From Jutongia hominis (lineage in GTDB: Bacteria > Bacillota > Clostridia > Lachnospirales > Lachnospiraceae): a DNA stretch of 64,000 bases. The stretch lies in assembly GCF_014384965.1 (NCBI RefSeq), contig NZ_JACRSW010000040.1:1-64000 (forward strand). The letters are read 5' to 3'. A model generated the notes under the pieces. That model saw nothing but the letters and a program-made list of their open reading frames with translations, was not told the origin of the DNA and did not search any database. The translations under genes were made by a program, and so were the position numbers. Below, in pieces: positions 16,776 to 25,981 of this stretch (within the stretch, counting starts at the first letter, position 1; every line of letters begins with the position of its first letter).

Positions 16776-17848
16776 GAAGAAAAGACAAAGTGATCAAAGA
16801 GGCATTGCAAATTTATCAGCAGGAAAAGAAGGAGACATTACCTGTATATCAGGAAGAGGAGAGGGACTCTTTTGAGGACAGGATCTATGAAAAGATCAGA
16901 AAAATGGATATACCGAATCCGCGCAGAAAAGCACATATGGTATCGTTAGCCATTATGGTCGTGTTTGTTGTTGCAATCGGTATGTTCTTTATGCAATACC
17001 GGAATAAGAATCGTGTTAGCAATACAACCAAAATGATTGAAAAGCTCTATCAGGAGGGAAGCACGGATGGCAGTAAATATGGTATAGATGTATTGAGAGG
17101 TACGATCAGGCAGGAAAAGAAAGAATACATTTATCTGATACGCTATCTGAGCAGCACACAGAAAAATGCATTGCGTAAAGTGGCATACAAAAAAACTTCG
17201 TATACATTGGAACAAAAACAGGGTGGCAATACAGGAACGGCAATTGTATGCTATGCGTGTGCACCTTATCATAACCAAAAAGAAAAGACATGGAAGGTAT
17301 ATCAGTTGTCAGACCGTAAGAGTCATTGCTATTACATATTAAAAGACAAAGATGAAAATATGGCGATCGCAAAATATGTATTTGCATGGCAGGGACTAAA
17401 AGGAAAAGACGTCTTAAAAGACAAATTTGCAATTCAAAAGGGAGAGGATATCCGTTCCGTTACACTGGAACGCTATAGGGCAAGAAGCAAAGAAAATACC
17501 GATCGGATCGTAGCAGTTTACACGAAAGAGCAGGAAAAAGCCAATATCCTGCAGGCGATTAAAAAAATCACCCAGAATAGTAAGGAACCAAAGGCGGGTG
17601 AAGAAGATGGATTCAATGCACATGAGGTAAGCTGGGATGAAATATCTTCTAAAAAACCGGCAGATTGTTATTATCTTACAATAGAGAACCGTCAGAAGGA
17701 AAAATGGATTCTTGGTGTATATTGCAGCGGAAAAGAATGCATATTTTATCAATATGGAAAATATAATACAGGAGATCACTTTGAAGTGGCAGAATCCGAT
17801 CTGAAATGGGTTTGTGACTGGATCAAAAAGGCAGATAAAGAGTATTAA
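16772..17848 (+). CDS. Single-pass membrane protein coupled to the ECF sigma factor (putative anti-sigma or sensor)
   Basis: A 358-residue protein with about 52 charged cytosolic residues, one membrane span (about residues 55-75, MVSLAIMVVFVVAIGMFFMQY region), and a large extracytoplasmic part of about 280 residues with no domain I recognise. The N-terminal segment (KEALQIYQQEKKETLPVY) has the size expected of a short sigma-binding region. Four-base overlap with the sigma gene is the typical arrangement of sigma/anti-sigma pairs, which is the basis for the role; it is an inference. Four cysteines occur in the outer domain. No ECF-type promoter motif is evident upstream of this pair, unlike the pair at 31 kb. 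Confidence 0.6.
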   Translation: MRRKDKVIKEALQIYQQEKKETLPVYQEEERDSFEDRIYEKIRKMDIPNPRRKAHMVSLAIMVVFVVAIGMFFMQYRNKNRVSNTTKMIEKLYQEGSTDGSKYGIDVLRGTIRQEKKEYIYLIRYLSSTQKNALRKVAYKKTSYTLEQKQGGNTGTAIVCYACAPYHNQKEKTWKVYQLSDRKSHCYYILKDKDENMAIAKYVFAWQGLKGKDVLKDKFAIQKGEDIRSVTLERYRARSKENTDRIVAVYTKEQEKANILQAIKKITQNSKEPKAGEEDGFNAHEVSWDEISSKKPADCYYLTIENRQKEKWILGVYCSGKECIFYQYGKYNTGDHFEVAESDLKWVCDWIKKADKEY

Positions 17849-17890
17849 ATGTTAAATGGCTAAAAAGTGTCAGGCTTGTGTCAGGCATAA

Positions 17891-18127
17891 AAATACAAAG
17901 CCCGTATCTGGGATGTACAAGTACAGCACAATGGTGTAAACAATGGCTTGCTACATAAAAGTTATAAAAGCGTAAAGACGATCCAATGCAATCAGATTGC
18001 CTATACATTTGAGGCAAAGGATCAAAAGGGCAGGCTGTTTCTGCAGACATGTAAAGATATCATGGAATTATTGCAAAATAGCAAAGAATGGAAGAAACTG
18101 CCGCAATATGAACGACTGTATCAATAA
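17891..18127 (+). pseudogene. Remnant of a coding sequence behind the ECF operon
   Basis: A 78-codon frame without start codon, bounded upstream by a stop, reads as protein-like sequence: IWDVQVQHNGVNNG, then KSVKTIQCNQIAYTFEAKD, KGRLFLQTCKDIMELL and a WKKLPQYERLY end. The composition (charged, amphipathic, no low complexity) is better than expected for random intergenic DNA. It looks like the C-terminal end of a decayed gene, possibly a third member of the ECF operon. I do not recognise the family. A 75-codon frame on the opposite strand covers the same bases and is considered a shadow. Confidence 0.4.
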
Positions 18128-18193
18128 ATGGAAAAAACGTAGTGAGTGTAAATGAAAAAACCGTAGTGTATGTAAACGAAAATCCGTAGCGGG
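18126..18193. repeat. 24-bp tandem repeat, three copies
   Basis: Units AAATGGAAAAAACGTAGTG (18126), AAATGAAAAAACCGTAGTG (18150) and AAACGAAAATCCGTAGCG (18174). The first unit overlaps the stop codon of the gene remnant. Confidence 0.7.
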
Positions 18194-18198
18194 AAAAT

Positions 18199-18227
18199 TT
18201 GATTGTTTGAAAAAAAAATGCTATTCT
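18199..18227 (+). promoter_or_regulatory. Promoter of luxS
   Basis: TTGATT - 17 bp - TATTCT, about 150 bp upstream of luxS. Confidence 0.6.
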
Positions 18228-18379
18228 AAATGATAGAGTGTCTTGTCCAAAAGCATACTTTGCAAAGCAGAGAAGGTTTTCTAAGAAGCAAAAGTATAAA
18301 GAAAAAGCAGAGACAGACATGGAATAGAAAGTGAACCCAGAGAATAGAGTTTTCAAAGAGCAGGAAAGGATGATAACAA

Positions 18380-18838
18380 ATGGATCGAATTACAAGTTTT
18401 ACAATCAATCATGATGTATTAATGCCGGGATTTTATATTTCAAGAAAAGATGGTGATATCACAACCTATGATCTTCGTACAAGAAGACCAAACAAAGGGG
18501 ATTATATGAACAATGCCGATATGCATTCTGTAGAGCACATGTTTGCAACATATATCCGTAATTCAGAGATTGCAAATTCTGTGATCTATTTTGGACCAAT
18601 GGGATGTCAGACAGGCTTTTATCTGTTGGTAAAGGATGTTACGCCTAAGAAAGTGTTTGAGATCACAAAGGATGTTCTTCGCAAGATCATTGCACATGAA
18701 GGCGAAGTCTTTGGTGCATCTGCTGCAGAATGCGGACATTATGAGAACCTGGATCTGGGCATTGCAAAGGAAGAATGCAAAACATATCTTGCCGTATTAG
18801 AAGCACAGACCAATACAGAATTTACTTATCCTGAGTAG
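18380..18838 (+). CDS. luxS: S-ribosylhomocysteine lyase
   Basis: A 152-residue metalloenzyme that cleaves S-ribosylhomocysteine into homocysteine and DPD, the precursor of autoinducer-2. Metal ligands are His49 and His53 in HSVEHMFATYIR and Cys118 in AAECGHYENLDL; the catalytic Cys76 is in GPMGCQTGFYL. The length is full. AGGAAAGGATG precedes the ATG. mtnN, 317 bp downstream, makes the substrate of LuxS, so the two form the S-adenosylhomocysteine detoxification branch. The last 13 codons, including the stop, form the first unit of a 40-bp tandem repeat that runs on into the intergenic region. Confidence 0.97.
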   Translation: MDRITSFTINHDVLMPGFYISRKDGDITTYDLRTRRPNKGDYMNNADMHSVEHMFATYIRNSEIANSVIYFGPMGCQTGFYLLVKDVTPKKVFEITKDVLRKIIAHEGEVFGASAAECGHYENLDLGIAKEECKTYLAVLEAQTNTEFTYPE

Positions 18839-18970
18839 GAAAGCACAGACCAATATAGAATTTATATATCCTGAGTAGGAAAGCACAGACTAATACAGAA
18901 TTCATATATTCTGAGCAGGAAAGTGCAGACTAATACAGAATTCACACATTTTGAGTAGGAAAGTGCAGCA
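18801..18970. repeat. 40-bp tandem repeat that includes the 3' end of luxS
   Basis: Four full units begin at 18801, 18841, 18881 and 18921 (AAGCACAGACCAATACAGAA type), plus a 10-bp partial one at 18961. Unit 1 is coding and carries the luxS stop codon at 18836-18838; units 2-4 are downstream copies that diverge with distance. The rest of the gap to mtnN (18971-19154) shows no feature beyond the mtnN ribosome binding site. Confidence 0.95.
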
Positions 18971-19154
18971 CATACAAATACGGTATAGCTTCTTGTTAGA
19001 GTAAAATAGATCATTACAAAGCATATTCAGATAATGTAATGGTGTACCGCAAAGAATAATATGTGTAAAATAATACAGTAATAGATACGGTGACAAACAA
19101 AGCTAAAAGTTTAATGAAACATTAGCAGATATAAGAAGAATAGGAGAAAAGATT

Positions 19155-19850
19155 GTGAGAATAGGTGTAATCGGAGCGATGCAAATGGAAATTGATAATC
19201 TGAAGAAATCGCTTGAAAATAGTAGTGTAGAAGAAATCAGCAGTGTTAAATTTGTCAAAGGAACGATAGGTGATGTTGAGATTGTTGCAGCAGTCTGTGG
19301 TGTTGGAAAAGTATTTGCCGCAATCTGTACGGAAGCCATGATTTTAACCTATCAGGTCGATCGTATTATCAATATTGGTGTAGCCGGTACTTTATGTTCC
19401 GATCTTGGTGTGATGGATGTTGCTCTTGCCAATCAGGTTGTACAGCATGATATGAATACATCGGCGCTTGGAGATCCGGTCGGACTGTTGTCCGGTATAG
19501 ACCAGATTTATATTCCAAGCGACAAAAAGATGACAGCATTGCTTGCAAAATGTCTTGAAGAGAAACAGATTCATTATACGATTGGAACGATCGCAACCGG
19601 TGATCTTTTTATGCATGAACAAAAACAAAAGCAAAAACTTCATGAACGATTTGAAGCCGTTGCAGCAGAAATGGAAGGTGGCAGCATCGGACATGTATGT
19701 TATATGAATAAAGTTTCGTTTGCAGTGCTTCGTTCTATTTCCGATGGAGATGGTGGTGCAATGGATTATGCGGAGTTTGCACAGCAGGCAGCTAAAATCG
19801 GTATTGAGATCGTACTGGCATTCATTTCGAGATTAGATGAACTGGAATAA
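19155..19850 (+). CDS. mtnN: 5'-methylthioadenosine/S-adenosylhomocysteine nucleosidase
   Basis: A 231-residue nucleosidase that removes adenine from methylthioadenosine and S-adenosylhomocysteine. IGAMQMEIDNL places the catalytic Glu12; VAAEMEGGSIGHV is the purine/ribose-binding stretch; Asp197 in RSISDGDGG is the general acid. All three match the family numbering. The GTG start follows TAGGAGAAAAG. It works immediately upstream of LuxS in the activated methyl cycle and is its genomic neighbour. Confidence 0.95.
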   Translation: MRIGVIGAMQMEIDNLKKSLENSSVEEISSVKFVKGTIGDVEIVAAVCGVGKVFAAICTEAMILTYQVDRIINIGVAGTLCSDLGVMDVALANQVVQHDMNTSALGDPVGLLSGIDQIYIPSDKKMTALLAKCLEEKQIHYTIGTIATGDLFMHEQKQKQKLHERFEAVAAEMEGGSIGHVCYMNKVSFAVLRSISDGDGGAMDYAEFAQQAAKIGIEIVLAFISRLDELE

Positions 19851-19935
19851 AAGCTTGCAAGTATAATATGTCAATTCGCAAAGAGGTAGCGAGAAATATA
19901 AAACGAAATGCCCAAAAATGAAAGAATATAGTTAG

Positions 19936-19976
19936 AAAAAAATAAAACGCCTATTTTTTAGGCGTTTTATTTTTTT
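19936..19976 (+). terminator. Terminator of mtnN
   Basis: An 18-bp perfect stem (AATAAAACGCCTA with TAGGCGTTTTATT, extended by A7/T7) around a TTTTT loop. It is symmetrical enough to work in both directions. Confidence 0.9.
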
Positions 19977-19996
19977 AATGATTACATAAATAAAAG

Positions 19997-20047
19997 AGAA
20001 AAAACTCCTTAAAGGAGTAGCCGCTGGTAGAGGGAGCTACCAGCGGC
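19997..20047 (-). terminator. Terminator of the secreted amidase-like gene (minus strand), double hairpin
   Basis: Read on the minus strand, GCCGCTGGTAG/CTACCAGCGGC (11-bp stem, 20020-20047) is followed by ACTCCTT/AAGGAGT (20004-20018) and then a T run. The second hairpin has the classic terminator form; the first is an extra strong stem of unknown purpose. Nothing else is seen in 19851-20209. Confidence 0.8.
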
Positions 20048-20209
20048 CAAAATGAAAAAATGAAAAAGAATCTATCTCAATCATAAGTCAATAAGCAAAT
20101 TAATAAGAAGTTGAACTCAATCAATTACTTCTTGTCTATTATCATACACAATATATATGAACAAAATATGAACAGAATACGAATAAAACGTTAATATTAG
20201 ACAAGGCGC

Positions 20210-21781
20210 CTAGTGGATGCGAACTTTTTTGTGAATTAAAGTCTTTGTATCCTGTGCTGTATCTTTGGCAGTTATCGTAAATGTATATGTTCCCTTCTTT
20301 TTATGTTTTAAAGAAATTTTAGAACCAAGTTTTGCAAGGGAATATTTTTTGGTATGCGGTTTTGCCGTAGCAGATACAATGGTTTTTCCTTTACTATTCG
20401 TAAATTGTGCGGTCACAGATTGTAAATTGTAATTTGACTGAACCGTTCCGTGTAATGCATAGCATTTTCGGAACCAAATATTCTTTACGGATTTAAAATT
20501 GTTTATTTTTAATTCCGATTGTGTTGTTGGAGTCAGATTCCAGACCTGTCCGCTGTTTTCTGCGACGGAAGCTGTATAAGCATAACTACCTGATGACTTG
20601 CTGTTACCAACTGATAAGAAATGGTTCGTTGCTGCATTTGTAATCGTATAACGCCGGCTGTTGACATAATGAAGTTTCCATTTCTGACGACTATCTGCTT
20701 TGTATTTTGACTGGATCACATTGCCGGCAACAGGGCGAATTGCACCAGCCTGTACATTACCTGATAAAGAGGCTGGTGTAGACGTGCTGTTCTCGGATAA
20801 TACATAACCGGAATGTAAAAGGGTGAATGTATAAATACCATTTCCGGTATATTTTACAGAGACTTTTCTGCTGTATTGTGCATTGCTTGGAAGAAGCGTG
20901 AGCGGCATCTTTTCCTGCTTAGAACTGTGATTGATGCCCAGCGTCATTTTCCGGTTGTTGGCAGTCTTAATATAATAAGTTCCTTCTTCTATTGTTTTCT
21001 GGATGTCTACAAAAGAAGCTGTTATATCACTGTTTATATTGTTTGCCATGATCGAAACTGCTTTGATAGTTGTATTTTTTGTTATAGTAAAAGGTCCCTG
21101 ATATACAGAAGAGTTCTGGGTAGGTGTTGAACCATCTGTGGTATAATAAGTTGCTGCTGCATTAGCTGCGGGAGTGATTGTGATCCTTTTGCCGTTTTTG
21201 ATAATATCCTGTTGTATCGTCGGTGTCGGTAACCCATTTTGCACAGAAATGACACAGGTTTTATATCCCATGGTCCAGTAGGAAAAGTGATAATGAGGAT
21301 CATTATAGGCATTGACAAGCGGCTTTCCATCCTTGTTTTTACCTACACAGATGGCAACATGTCCCCAGCCTCCGTTGGTCCAGTAAAAGACAACATCGCC
21401 TTTTTGTACATCAGATGCCGATGGAGAGTAAGTGACTTTGTAGCCTGAATTTTTCAGATATGTAAATAAGCGTTTTGACAAACGCCATGCTTCGGTCGTT
21501 TTGTTAATCCCTTTCCAGCACCAGGTCTCATCCATGCTCATACCGCCTTCTTTCAGGCATTGCGATACATAACCGGCACATAATTCTTCTCCATATTTTT
21601 TGTTTGGATTCTTTTTGTGTTTGTTTCCTACTTTTTTAAAGCAAGAATCCGCATAGGCGGCAGCTTTATCGGAAGAATACGGATCTCCGGGTTTTGCTTG
21701 TGCCTGCGTTGTACAACATCCGAGTACGCAAAAAAAGCCAAGTAAACTGCCAAGTGCTATCTGACATATTTTTTTCTTCAT
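20210..21781 (-). CDS. Secreted amidase-domain protein with chitobiase-like and ricin-like domains
   Basis: A 523-residue exported protein. Signal region: KKK, a hydrophobic core, then VLGCCTTQAQA-K; either lipidation at Cys22 or cleavage after AQA is possible. Residues 35-190 form a Cys/His amidase domain of the putative Amidase_6/CHAP kind, with Cys68 in EELCAGYVSQCL and His141 in GGWGHVAICVG. Next comes a chitobiase C-terminal-like module (YYTTDGSTPT ... YQGPFTITKNTTIKAVS, about 225-275), a ricin-type beta-trefoil (GTYYIKTANNRKMTLG to SGQVWNL, about 285-430), and a basic Ig-like tail. It probably trims peptidoglycan or glycoprotein while bound to sugar. Start 21781 is chosen for GGAGAAG 5 nt upstream; 18 further codons upstream lack one. 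Confidence 0.75.
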   Translation of the reverse strand: MKKKICQIALGSLLGFFCVLGCCTTQAQAKPGDPYSSDKAAAYADSCFKKVGNKHKKNPNKKYGEELCAGYVSQCLKEGGMSMDETWCWKGINKTTEAWRLSKRLFTYLKNSGYKVTYSPSASDVQKGDVVFYWTNGGWGHVAICVGKNKDGKPLVNAYNDPHYHFSYWTMGYKTCVISVQNGLPTPTIQQDIIKNGKRITITPAANAAATYYTTDGSTPTQNSSVYQGPFTITKNTTIKAVSIMANNINSDITASFVDIQKTIEEGTYYIKTANNRKMTLGINHSSKQEKMPLTLLPSNAQYSRKVSVKYTGNGIYTFTLLHSGYVLSENSTSTPASLSGNVQAGAIRPVAGNVIQSKYKADSRQKWKLHYVNSRRYTITNAATNHFLSVGNSKSSGSYAYTASVAENSGQVWNLTPTTQSELKINNFKSVKNIWFRKCYALHGTVQSNYNLQSVTAQFTNSKGKTIVSATAKPHTKKYSLAKLGSKISLKHKKKGTYTFTITAKDTAQDTKTLIHKKVRIH

Positions 21782-22104
21782 GTTCTTCTCCATTCTAAAG
21801 TGTTTGATGCAAAAATGCATATCCCCTTTGTACATTGTGTTTGCTTAAAATTTTCATAGCATTTTTAAATCAGAATACTAAAAACGCATCTACTTTTTAG
21901 TATATCTTCTTTCCTGCAAAAAAACAATCCATACTTGCCGATATATGTAAAAATATCATAAATATGCAATGCCAGAGTGTTTGATTTCAGGTAGCGGGCA
22001 CAAGAATGAAAAAAGGAAAATAGAGAGGGTACCATATCGTATATGTGATACAGGGATCGTTGTTTGAAAGGAATATCTGTATAAAAATTGCAAAAATAAA
22101 AACG

Positions 22105-22168
22105 TGGGAAATTGAATGTTCTCTCCTCACCGGTTTGTACGGTAAGGAATGATACTATCAATTTCCCA
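22105..22168 (-). terminator. Structured hairpin between prs and the amidase-like gene
   Basis: On the minus strand TGGGAAATTGA pairs with TCAATTTCCCA over an inner ACCG/CGGT hairpin, and the 3' side runs into CGTTTTTATTTTT. It resembles a terminator with a 42-nt structured loop, 75 bp behind prs. A short regulatory RNA ending here is an alternative. The remainder of 21782-22241 shows no gene. Confidence 0.5.
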
Positions 22169-22241
22169 TGTTGTTTTAGGATATTTCGTTTTCCAAAAAT
22201 TTTTTTAAGAGTCGGTTCTCTAGGAACCAAGCGTCTTTTTT

Positions 22242-23414
22242 CTATCTCTGACCATATTTTTTCAAAATATTCTGAATTCGTTCTGTTGGATTTAAAAGTT
22301 CACTGATTGACTGGTCGTGATTTAAGGTATCGATCAATAATGCGATATATTTGCTCATATCGACACTGACATAATAATCACGTGAAAGAACATCCTCCGG
22401 CTGGTATACCAGATTGGTTGTAAGAACTTTGTCGATCAGTCCTTTTTCATGTGCTTCATCGAATTTAGACATTCCATTTGTGAACAGTCCGAAAGTGGCA
22501 GCAACAAAGATACGACCGGCTTTCCTTCTCTTTAATTCTGTGGCTACATCAATCATGCTTTCGCCGGAAGAAATCATATCATCAATAATGATAACATCTT
22601 TGCCTTCCAGGTTTGCTCCTAAGAATTCATGAGCGATAATAGGATTACGTCCATCTACAATGCGGCTGTAATCACGGCGTTTATAGAACATACCGATATC
22701 AATACCAAGAACATTAGCATAGTATACGGCACGACCTAATGCACCTTCATCCGGGCTGATCACCATTAAATGGTCAGCGTCAACGGTGAGGTTGTCTACA
22801 TTCTTTAAAAGAGCCTTGATAAACTGGTAAGTAGGCTGAACGGTTTCAAAACTCTTTAATGGGATCGCATTCTGTACACGAGGATCGTGAGCATCAAATG
22901 TAATAATATTTTCTACACCCATCTGGGTTAATTCCTGTAATGCAAGTGCACAATCAAGTGATTCACGGGCACTTCTTCTGTGCTGGCGGCTTTCATATAA
23001 GAAAGGCATGATCACAGTAATACGACGCGCTTTTCCGCCTACAGCTGCGATGATTCTTTTTAAATCCTGATAATGGTCATCCGGCGACATATGGTTCGTC
23101 TGACCACATACAGAATATGTTAAGCTATAGTTGCAAACATCAACTAAAAGATATAGATCGTCACCGCGTACTGATTCACGGATCAGACCTTTTGCTTCAC
23201 CGGAACCAAAGCGAGGGCATGCAGAATCAATGATAAAAGAGTCTCTGTTATATCCTGCGAAAGTAGAAGCTACTGCATGTTTTTGTGCGCGCTCCTCACG
23301 CCAGTCAACAATGTAATCATTTACTCTTTTTCCCATATCGCGGCTGCTTTCCAAAGCAAGGATACCGAGGGTACCTACAGGAATTGTTTCTGCTAGTTTG
23401 TCGTGTCGTTTCAT
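22242..23414 (-). CDS. prs: Ribose-phosphate pyrophosphokinase (long form)
   Basis: A 390-residue PRPP synthetase that transfers pyrophosphate from ATP to ribose 5-phosphate. Seen: YLLVDVCNYSLTYSVCG and MSPDDHYQDLKRIIAAVG in the first half, FLYESRQHRRSARESLDCALAL (RQHRR region), FDAHDPRVQNAIPL (the divalent-metal/ATP loop), and IIIDDMISSGESMIDVA, the PRPP-binding loop. It is about 70 residues longer than the classic 315-residue Prs, as in many Lachnospiraceae. Start 23414 is set by GGAGG 5 nt upstream. A small hairpin GGTTC/GAACC just beyond the stop may terminate it. Confidence 0.92.
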   Translation of the reverse strand: MKRHDKLAETIPVGTLGILALESSRDMGKRVNDYIVDWREERAQKHAVASTFAGYNRDSFIIDSACPRFGSGEAKGLIRESVRGDDLYLLVDVCNYSLTYSVCGQTNHMSPDDHYQDLKRIIAAVGGKARRITVIMPFLYESRQHRRSARESLDCALALQELTQMGVENIITFDAHDPRVQNAIPLKSFETVQPTYQFIKALLKNVDNLTVDADHLMVISPDEGALGRAVYYANVLGIDIGMFYKRRDYSRIVDGRNPIIAHEFLGANLEGKDVIIIDDMISSGESMIDVATELKRRKAGRIFVAATFGLFTNGMSKFDEAHEKGLIDKVLTTNLVYQPEDVLSRDYYVSVDMSKYIALLIDTLNHDQSISELLNPTERIQNILKKYGQR

Positions 23415-23524
23415 ATTAACCTCCATCTCTGCGCAAAACAATGGGCGTTATCTACATTCAGATCCGTAGCGCAGTTACAAAATCTGATAAAACCAAAAGG
23501 GCTTGTATATATAAATAATAATAT

Positions 23525-24523
23525 TTATCTTTTTAAAGCTTTTAAAATACGGATATCTGTACCGATAATCTGCTTGAAATCATAATATCCGGTAAAACGG
23601 GAAAAGATCCGCTCACTGTAACGATCTCTCAGATCAGCAAAAGAAAGGTTTGTTGAAATGATCGTTGAACGTTTGTTGACGTGTCTTTCTTCTATAAAAT
23701 AATAAAGCTGGGAGCCGGTAAAAGAGTTGGTCAGTTCCGTACCCAGATCATCAATGATCAGTAAGTCACTATTTAAAATATAAGCAATCTGCTCATTTGT
23801 TGTATAAGGATCATCCCGATGAAACTTATTTTTTTCTAAAATATCAAATAGTTGTAGAGAAGTCAAGTAAACAACAGTATGCCCGGTATCTAAAAGAGCT
23901 TTTGCAATGCAATGTGTTAAAAAGGTTTTTCCTACACCGGTAGGACCATAAAAGAGCAGGTTGTTGTAATCTGTGTCAAAATGGGCAATAAATTGTTTAC
24001 ACATTTCCTGTATCTTGATGATATTCTCACGAGGTGTGATAGAAAGGTTTTCGTTACATGTCGTGTCATCATAATAATCCACGCAGAATGTATTGAAATT
24101 TTCCTGTTCTAATATATCAGACAGATTGGAATTTTCGTATAATGCATCGAGTTTTGCTTTTTGAAAACAATGACAGGGCGTATTGTCGATAAAACCGGTA
24201 TCTTTGCAATCTTTACAGGTAAAGATCGAGTTTAGATAGTCTGCGGGATATCCGTTTTCACGCAGAATTTCTGCTTTCTTGGCAAGCAGGTCGCTTTGTG
24301 CTTTTAAATAATCTTTATTGTTTGTTTTGGCAGATTCCGGATTTAATACTTCCATACGTGCCTGGCGGATCGAGAGTTCTACAAGATGATCGTGAATCTC
24401 CTTTAATTCAGGATATTTTTTGTAGAGCGTTTCATAACGTTCATCTAATTTGCGTTGGTTTTTCATGCGTGTCTGGTCATACTGATACATGATATCTTTA
24501 TACTGCGTGCTTGAAATTCCCAT
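23525..24523 (-). CDS. dnaI: DnaI/DnaC-like replicative helicase loader
   Basis: A 332-residue AAA+ ATPase. The N-terminal helical region carries a zinc-type cluster C103-x2-C106-x10-C117-x-C119 (TCKDCKDTGFIDNTPCHCF). Walker A is GPTGVGKT (193-200), Walker B DLLIIDDLGTE (253-263), and the arginine-finger region RDRYSERIFSRF follows. It loads the DnaB-type helicase together with DnaD. It lies downstream of dnaD with an 81-bp gap, in the classic firmicute order. AGAAAGGAAAACC precedes the ATG. Confidence 0.92.
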   Translation of the reverse strand: MGISSTQYKDIMYQYDQTRMKNQRKLDERYETLYKKYPELKEIHDHLVELSIRQARMEVLNPESAKTNNKDYLKAQSDLLAKKAEILRENGYPADYLNSIFTCKDCKDTGFIDNTPCHCFQKAKLDALYENSNLSDILEQENFNTFCVDYYDDTTCNENLSITPRENIIKIQEMCKQFIAHFDTDYNNLLFYGPTGVGKTFLTHCIAKALLDTGHTVVYLTSLQLFDILEKNKFHRDDPYTTNEQIAYILNSDLLIIDDLGTELTNSFTGSQLYYFIEERHVNKRSTIISTNLSFADLRDRYSERIFSRFTGYYDFKQIIGTDIRILKALKR

Positions 24524-24604
24524 TGGTTTTCCTTTCTAAGATGCGGCTGCTCAGAATCCAATCAAAGAATCCTGATTAGAGTCTAAGATCATACTAGTTG
24601 GATT

Positions 24605-25858
24605 TTAACGTTTTAGCAACATTTTTTCAAGCTGATCTATTTCAGCCGCAGAAGTGTTCCTTTGCTCAAAAGCATGAAACTGATTTCTGTTATTGCTTTT
24701 CTGGATAGCCGGTTTATTGTCTCTTGTATTATTTGCTTTTTTCTTATTATAATTGTCATCACAGACCTGTACATCCTGTAAGGTATGTACATTATGTTTA
24801 TGCCAGTTTTCCAAAATGCCATTCAGATATTTAAAATCCGGTTTCTGGATCGTAAGTATCGTCCGGTTACAGGCGTTGAGGATGACGGCAAGATCCATCT
24901 GCCATTCATTTTGCCAGCGATCAATATATTGTGATTCGATCGAACCGAGCATACGGTTCAGACCAAGTGCTTTGCAAATGGCAGAGTGACATTCATTGTA
25001 TTGATGTGAAAGTTCCTGTGCATCGTCCGGTGTTTTTACATTGTTTTTGTCCCAAGAAAAAGCTACAGCCTGTACATAGTTGATGTTGGTCTTATGGATC
25101 GAACAGCAGTATTCATACAGATATAGGATCAAATCTTTTGAAAAATGTAATGTATCAAATAAATAGATCAAAAGATCAGCTTCTTTGGTTGTAATCGGGC
25201 GATCAAGGTAGCTTTCGACAATTAGTCGTGTCCATGAAAAATCATCATCTTTTGCAACACGCTCGGTTTGTTCCTGGGTAATAACGATTTCTTTTGTCTC
25301 TGTATCATCTACAGGAAGTGGCTGCGCGTCCTCGTCTTTTCTTGCAACAGCTTCTGTTGTGGCAGTTTCCATGGAAGAAAGGCTGTCTGTCTGATCGACA
25401 GATGTTGTATAGGTATCTGCTTTTAGTGCAGATAAAGTATTTGCCTGGAAATCCTCCGGCATAGAGACAGGTTTAGTATAAGAAGATGGTTCATCAAATG
25501 ATATCTCGTTAGACGGCGTTTCATCAGATGCGGTCACAGAGATAGTTTGATCTGCAGTTTCCGGGTTGAGAAGAAGAATGCCGCAGATATCATCATTTGA
25601 TTCGTTATATTGCAAGGTTAAAAGGTTTTTCTTTTCCCAGTATTGCAATGCACGCAGAACATCTTTTTCTGTATTTTCCATTCTGTCTGCAAGAGAAGAA
25701 ATGGAAAGCCCATGTATATCAGACTGGATGCACATGGAAAGGTACAGATATACTTTCACATAACTTCCATTGGCATTTAACATATATTTTTTTATAAATG
25801 TATTACTGATTGATGTTGTAAGCGGGATTTGGCTTGAACATAATAATACCTGATCCAT
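24605..25858 (-). CDS. dnaD: DnaD-domain primosome protein
   Basis: A 417-residue replication-initiation protein. Residues about 15-95 form a winged helix (ANGSYVKVYLYLSMCIQ, LSISSLADRMENTEKDVLRALQYWEKKNLL), a long acidic/Thr-Ser-rich linker spans about 110-225, and the C-terminal DnaD domain (FSWTRLIVESYLDRPITTKEADLL to YLNGILENWHKHNVHTLQDV, about 225-375) binds DNA and DnaI. A basic tail follows. Start at 25858 behind GGGGGACGAATC gives the usual MDQVLLCSSQIPLTTSIS opening; 20 upstream in-frame codons are unsupported. With dnaI it forms a helicase-loading operon located next to a cluster of DnaA boxes. Confidence 0.88.
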   Translation of the reverse strand: MDQVLLCSSQIPLTTSISNTFIKKYMLNANGSYVKVYLYLSMCIQSDIHGLSISSLADRMENTEKDVLRALQYWEKKNLLTLQYNESNDDICGILLLNPETADQTISVTASDETPSNEISFDEPSSYTKPVSMPEDFQANTLSALKADTYTTSVDQTDSLSSMETATTEAVARKDEDAQPLPVDDTETKEIVITQEQTERVAKDDDFSWTRLIVESYLDRPITTKEADLLIYLFDTLHFSKDLILYLYEYCCSIHKTNINYVQAVAFSWDKNNVKTPDDAQELSHQYNECHSAICKALGLNRMLGSIESQYIDRWQNEWQMDLAVILNACNRTILTIQKPDFKYLNGILENWHKHNVHTLQDVQVCDDNYNKKKANNTRDNKPAIQKSNNRNQFHAFEQRNTSAAEIDQLEKMLLKR

Positions 25859-25981
25859 GATTCGTCCCCCTTTAAAAATAGGATCAATACGCTGGTAATA
25901 TGCCGGCGCACGACACATTGTAGCATAGTTTGGAAATAAAGAAAATACCCGCCTGCAGCAGGTGAATTGTTGATTTAAAAA

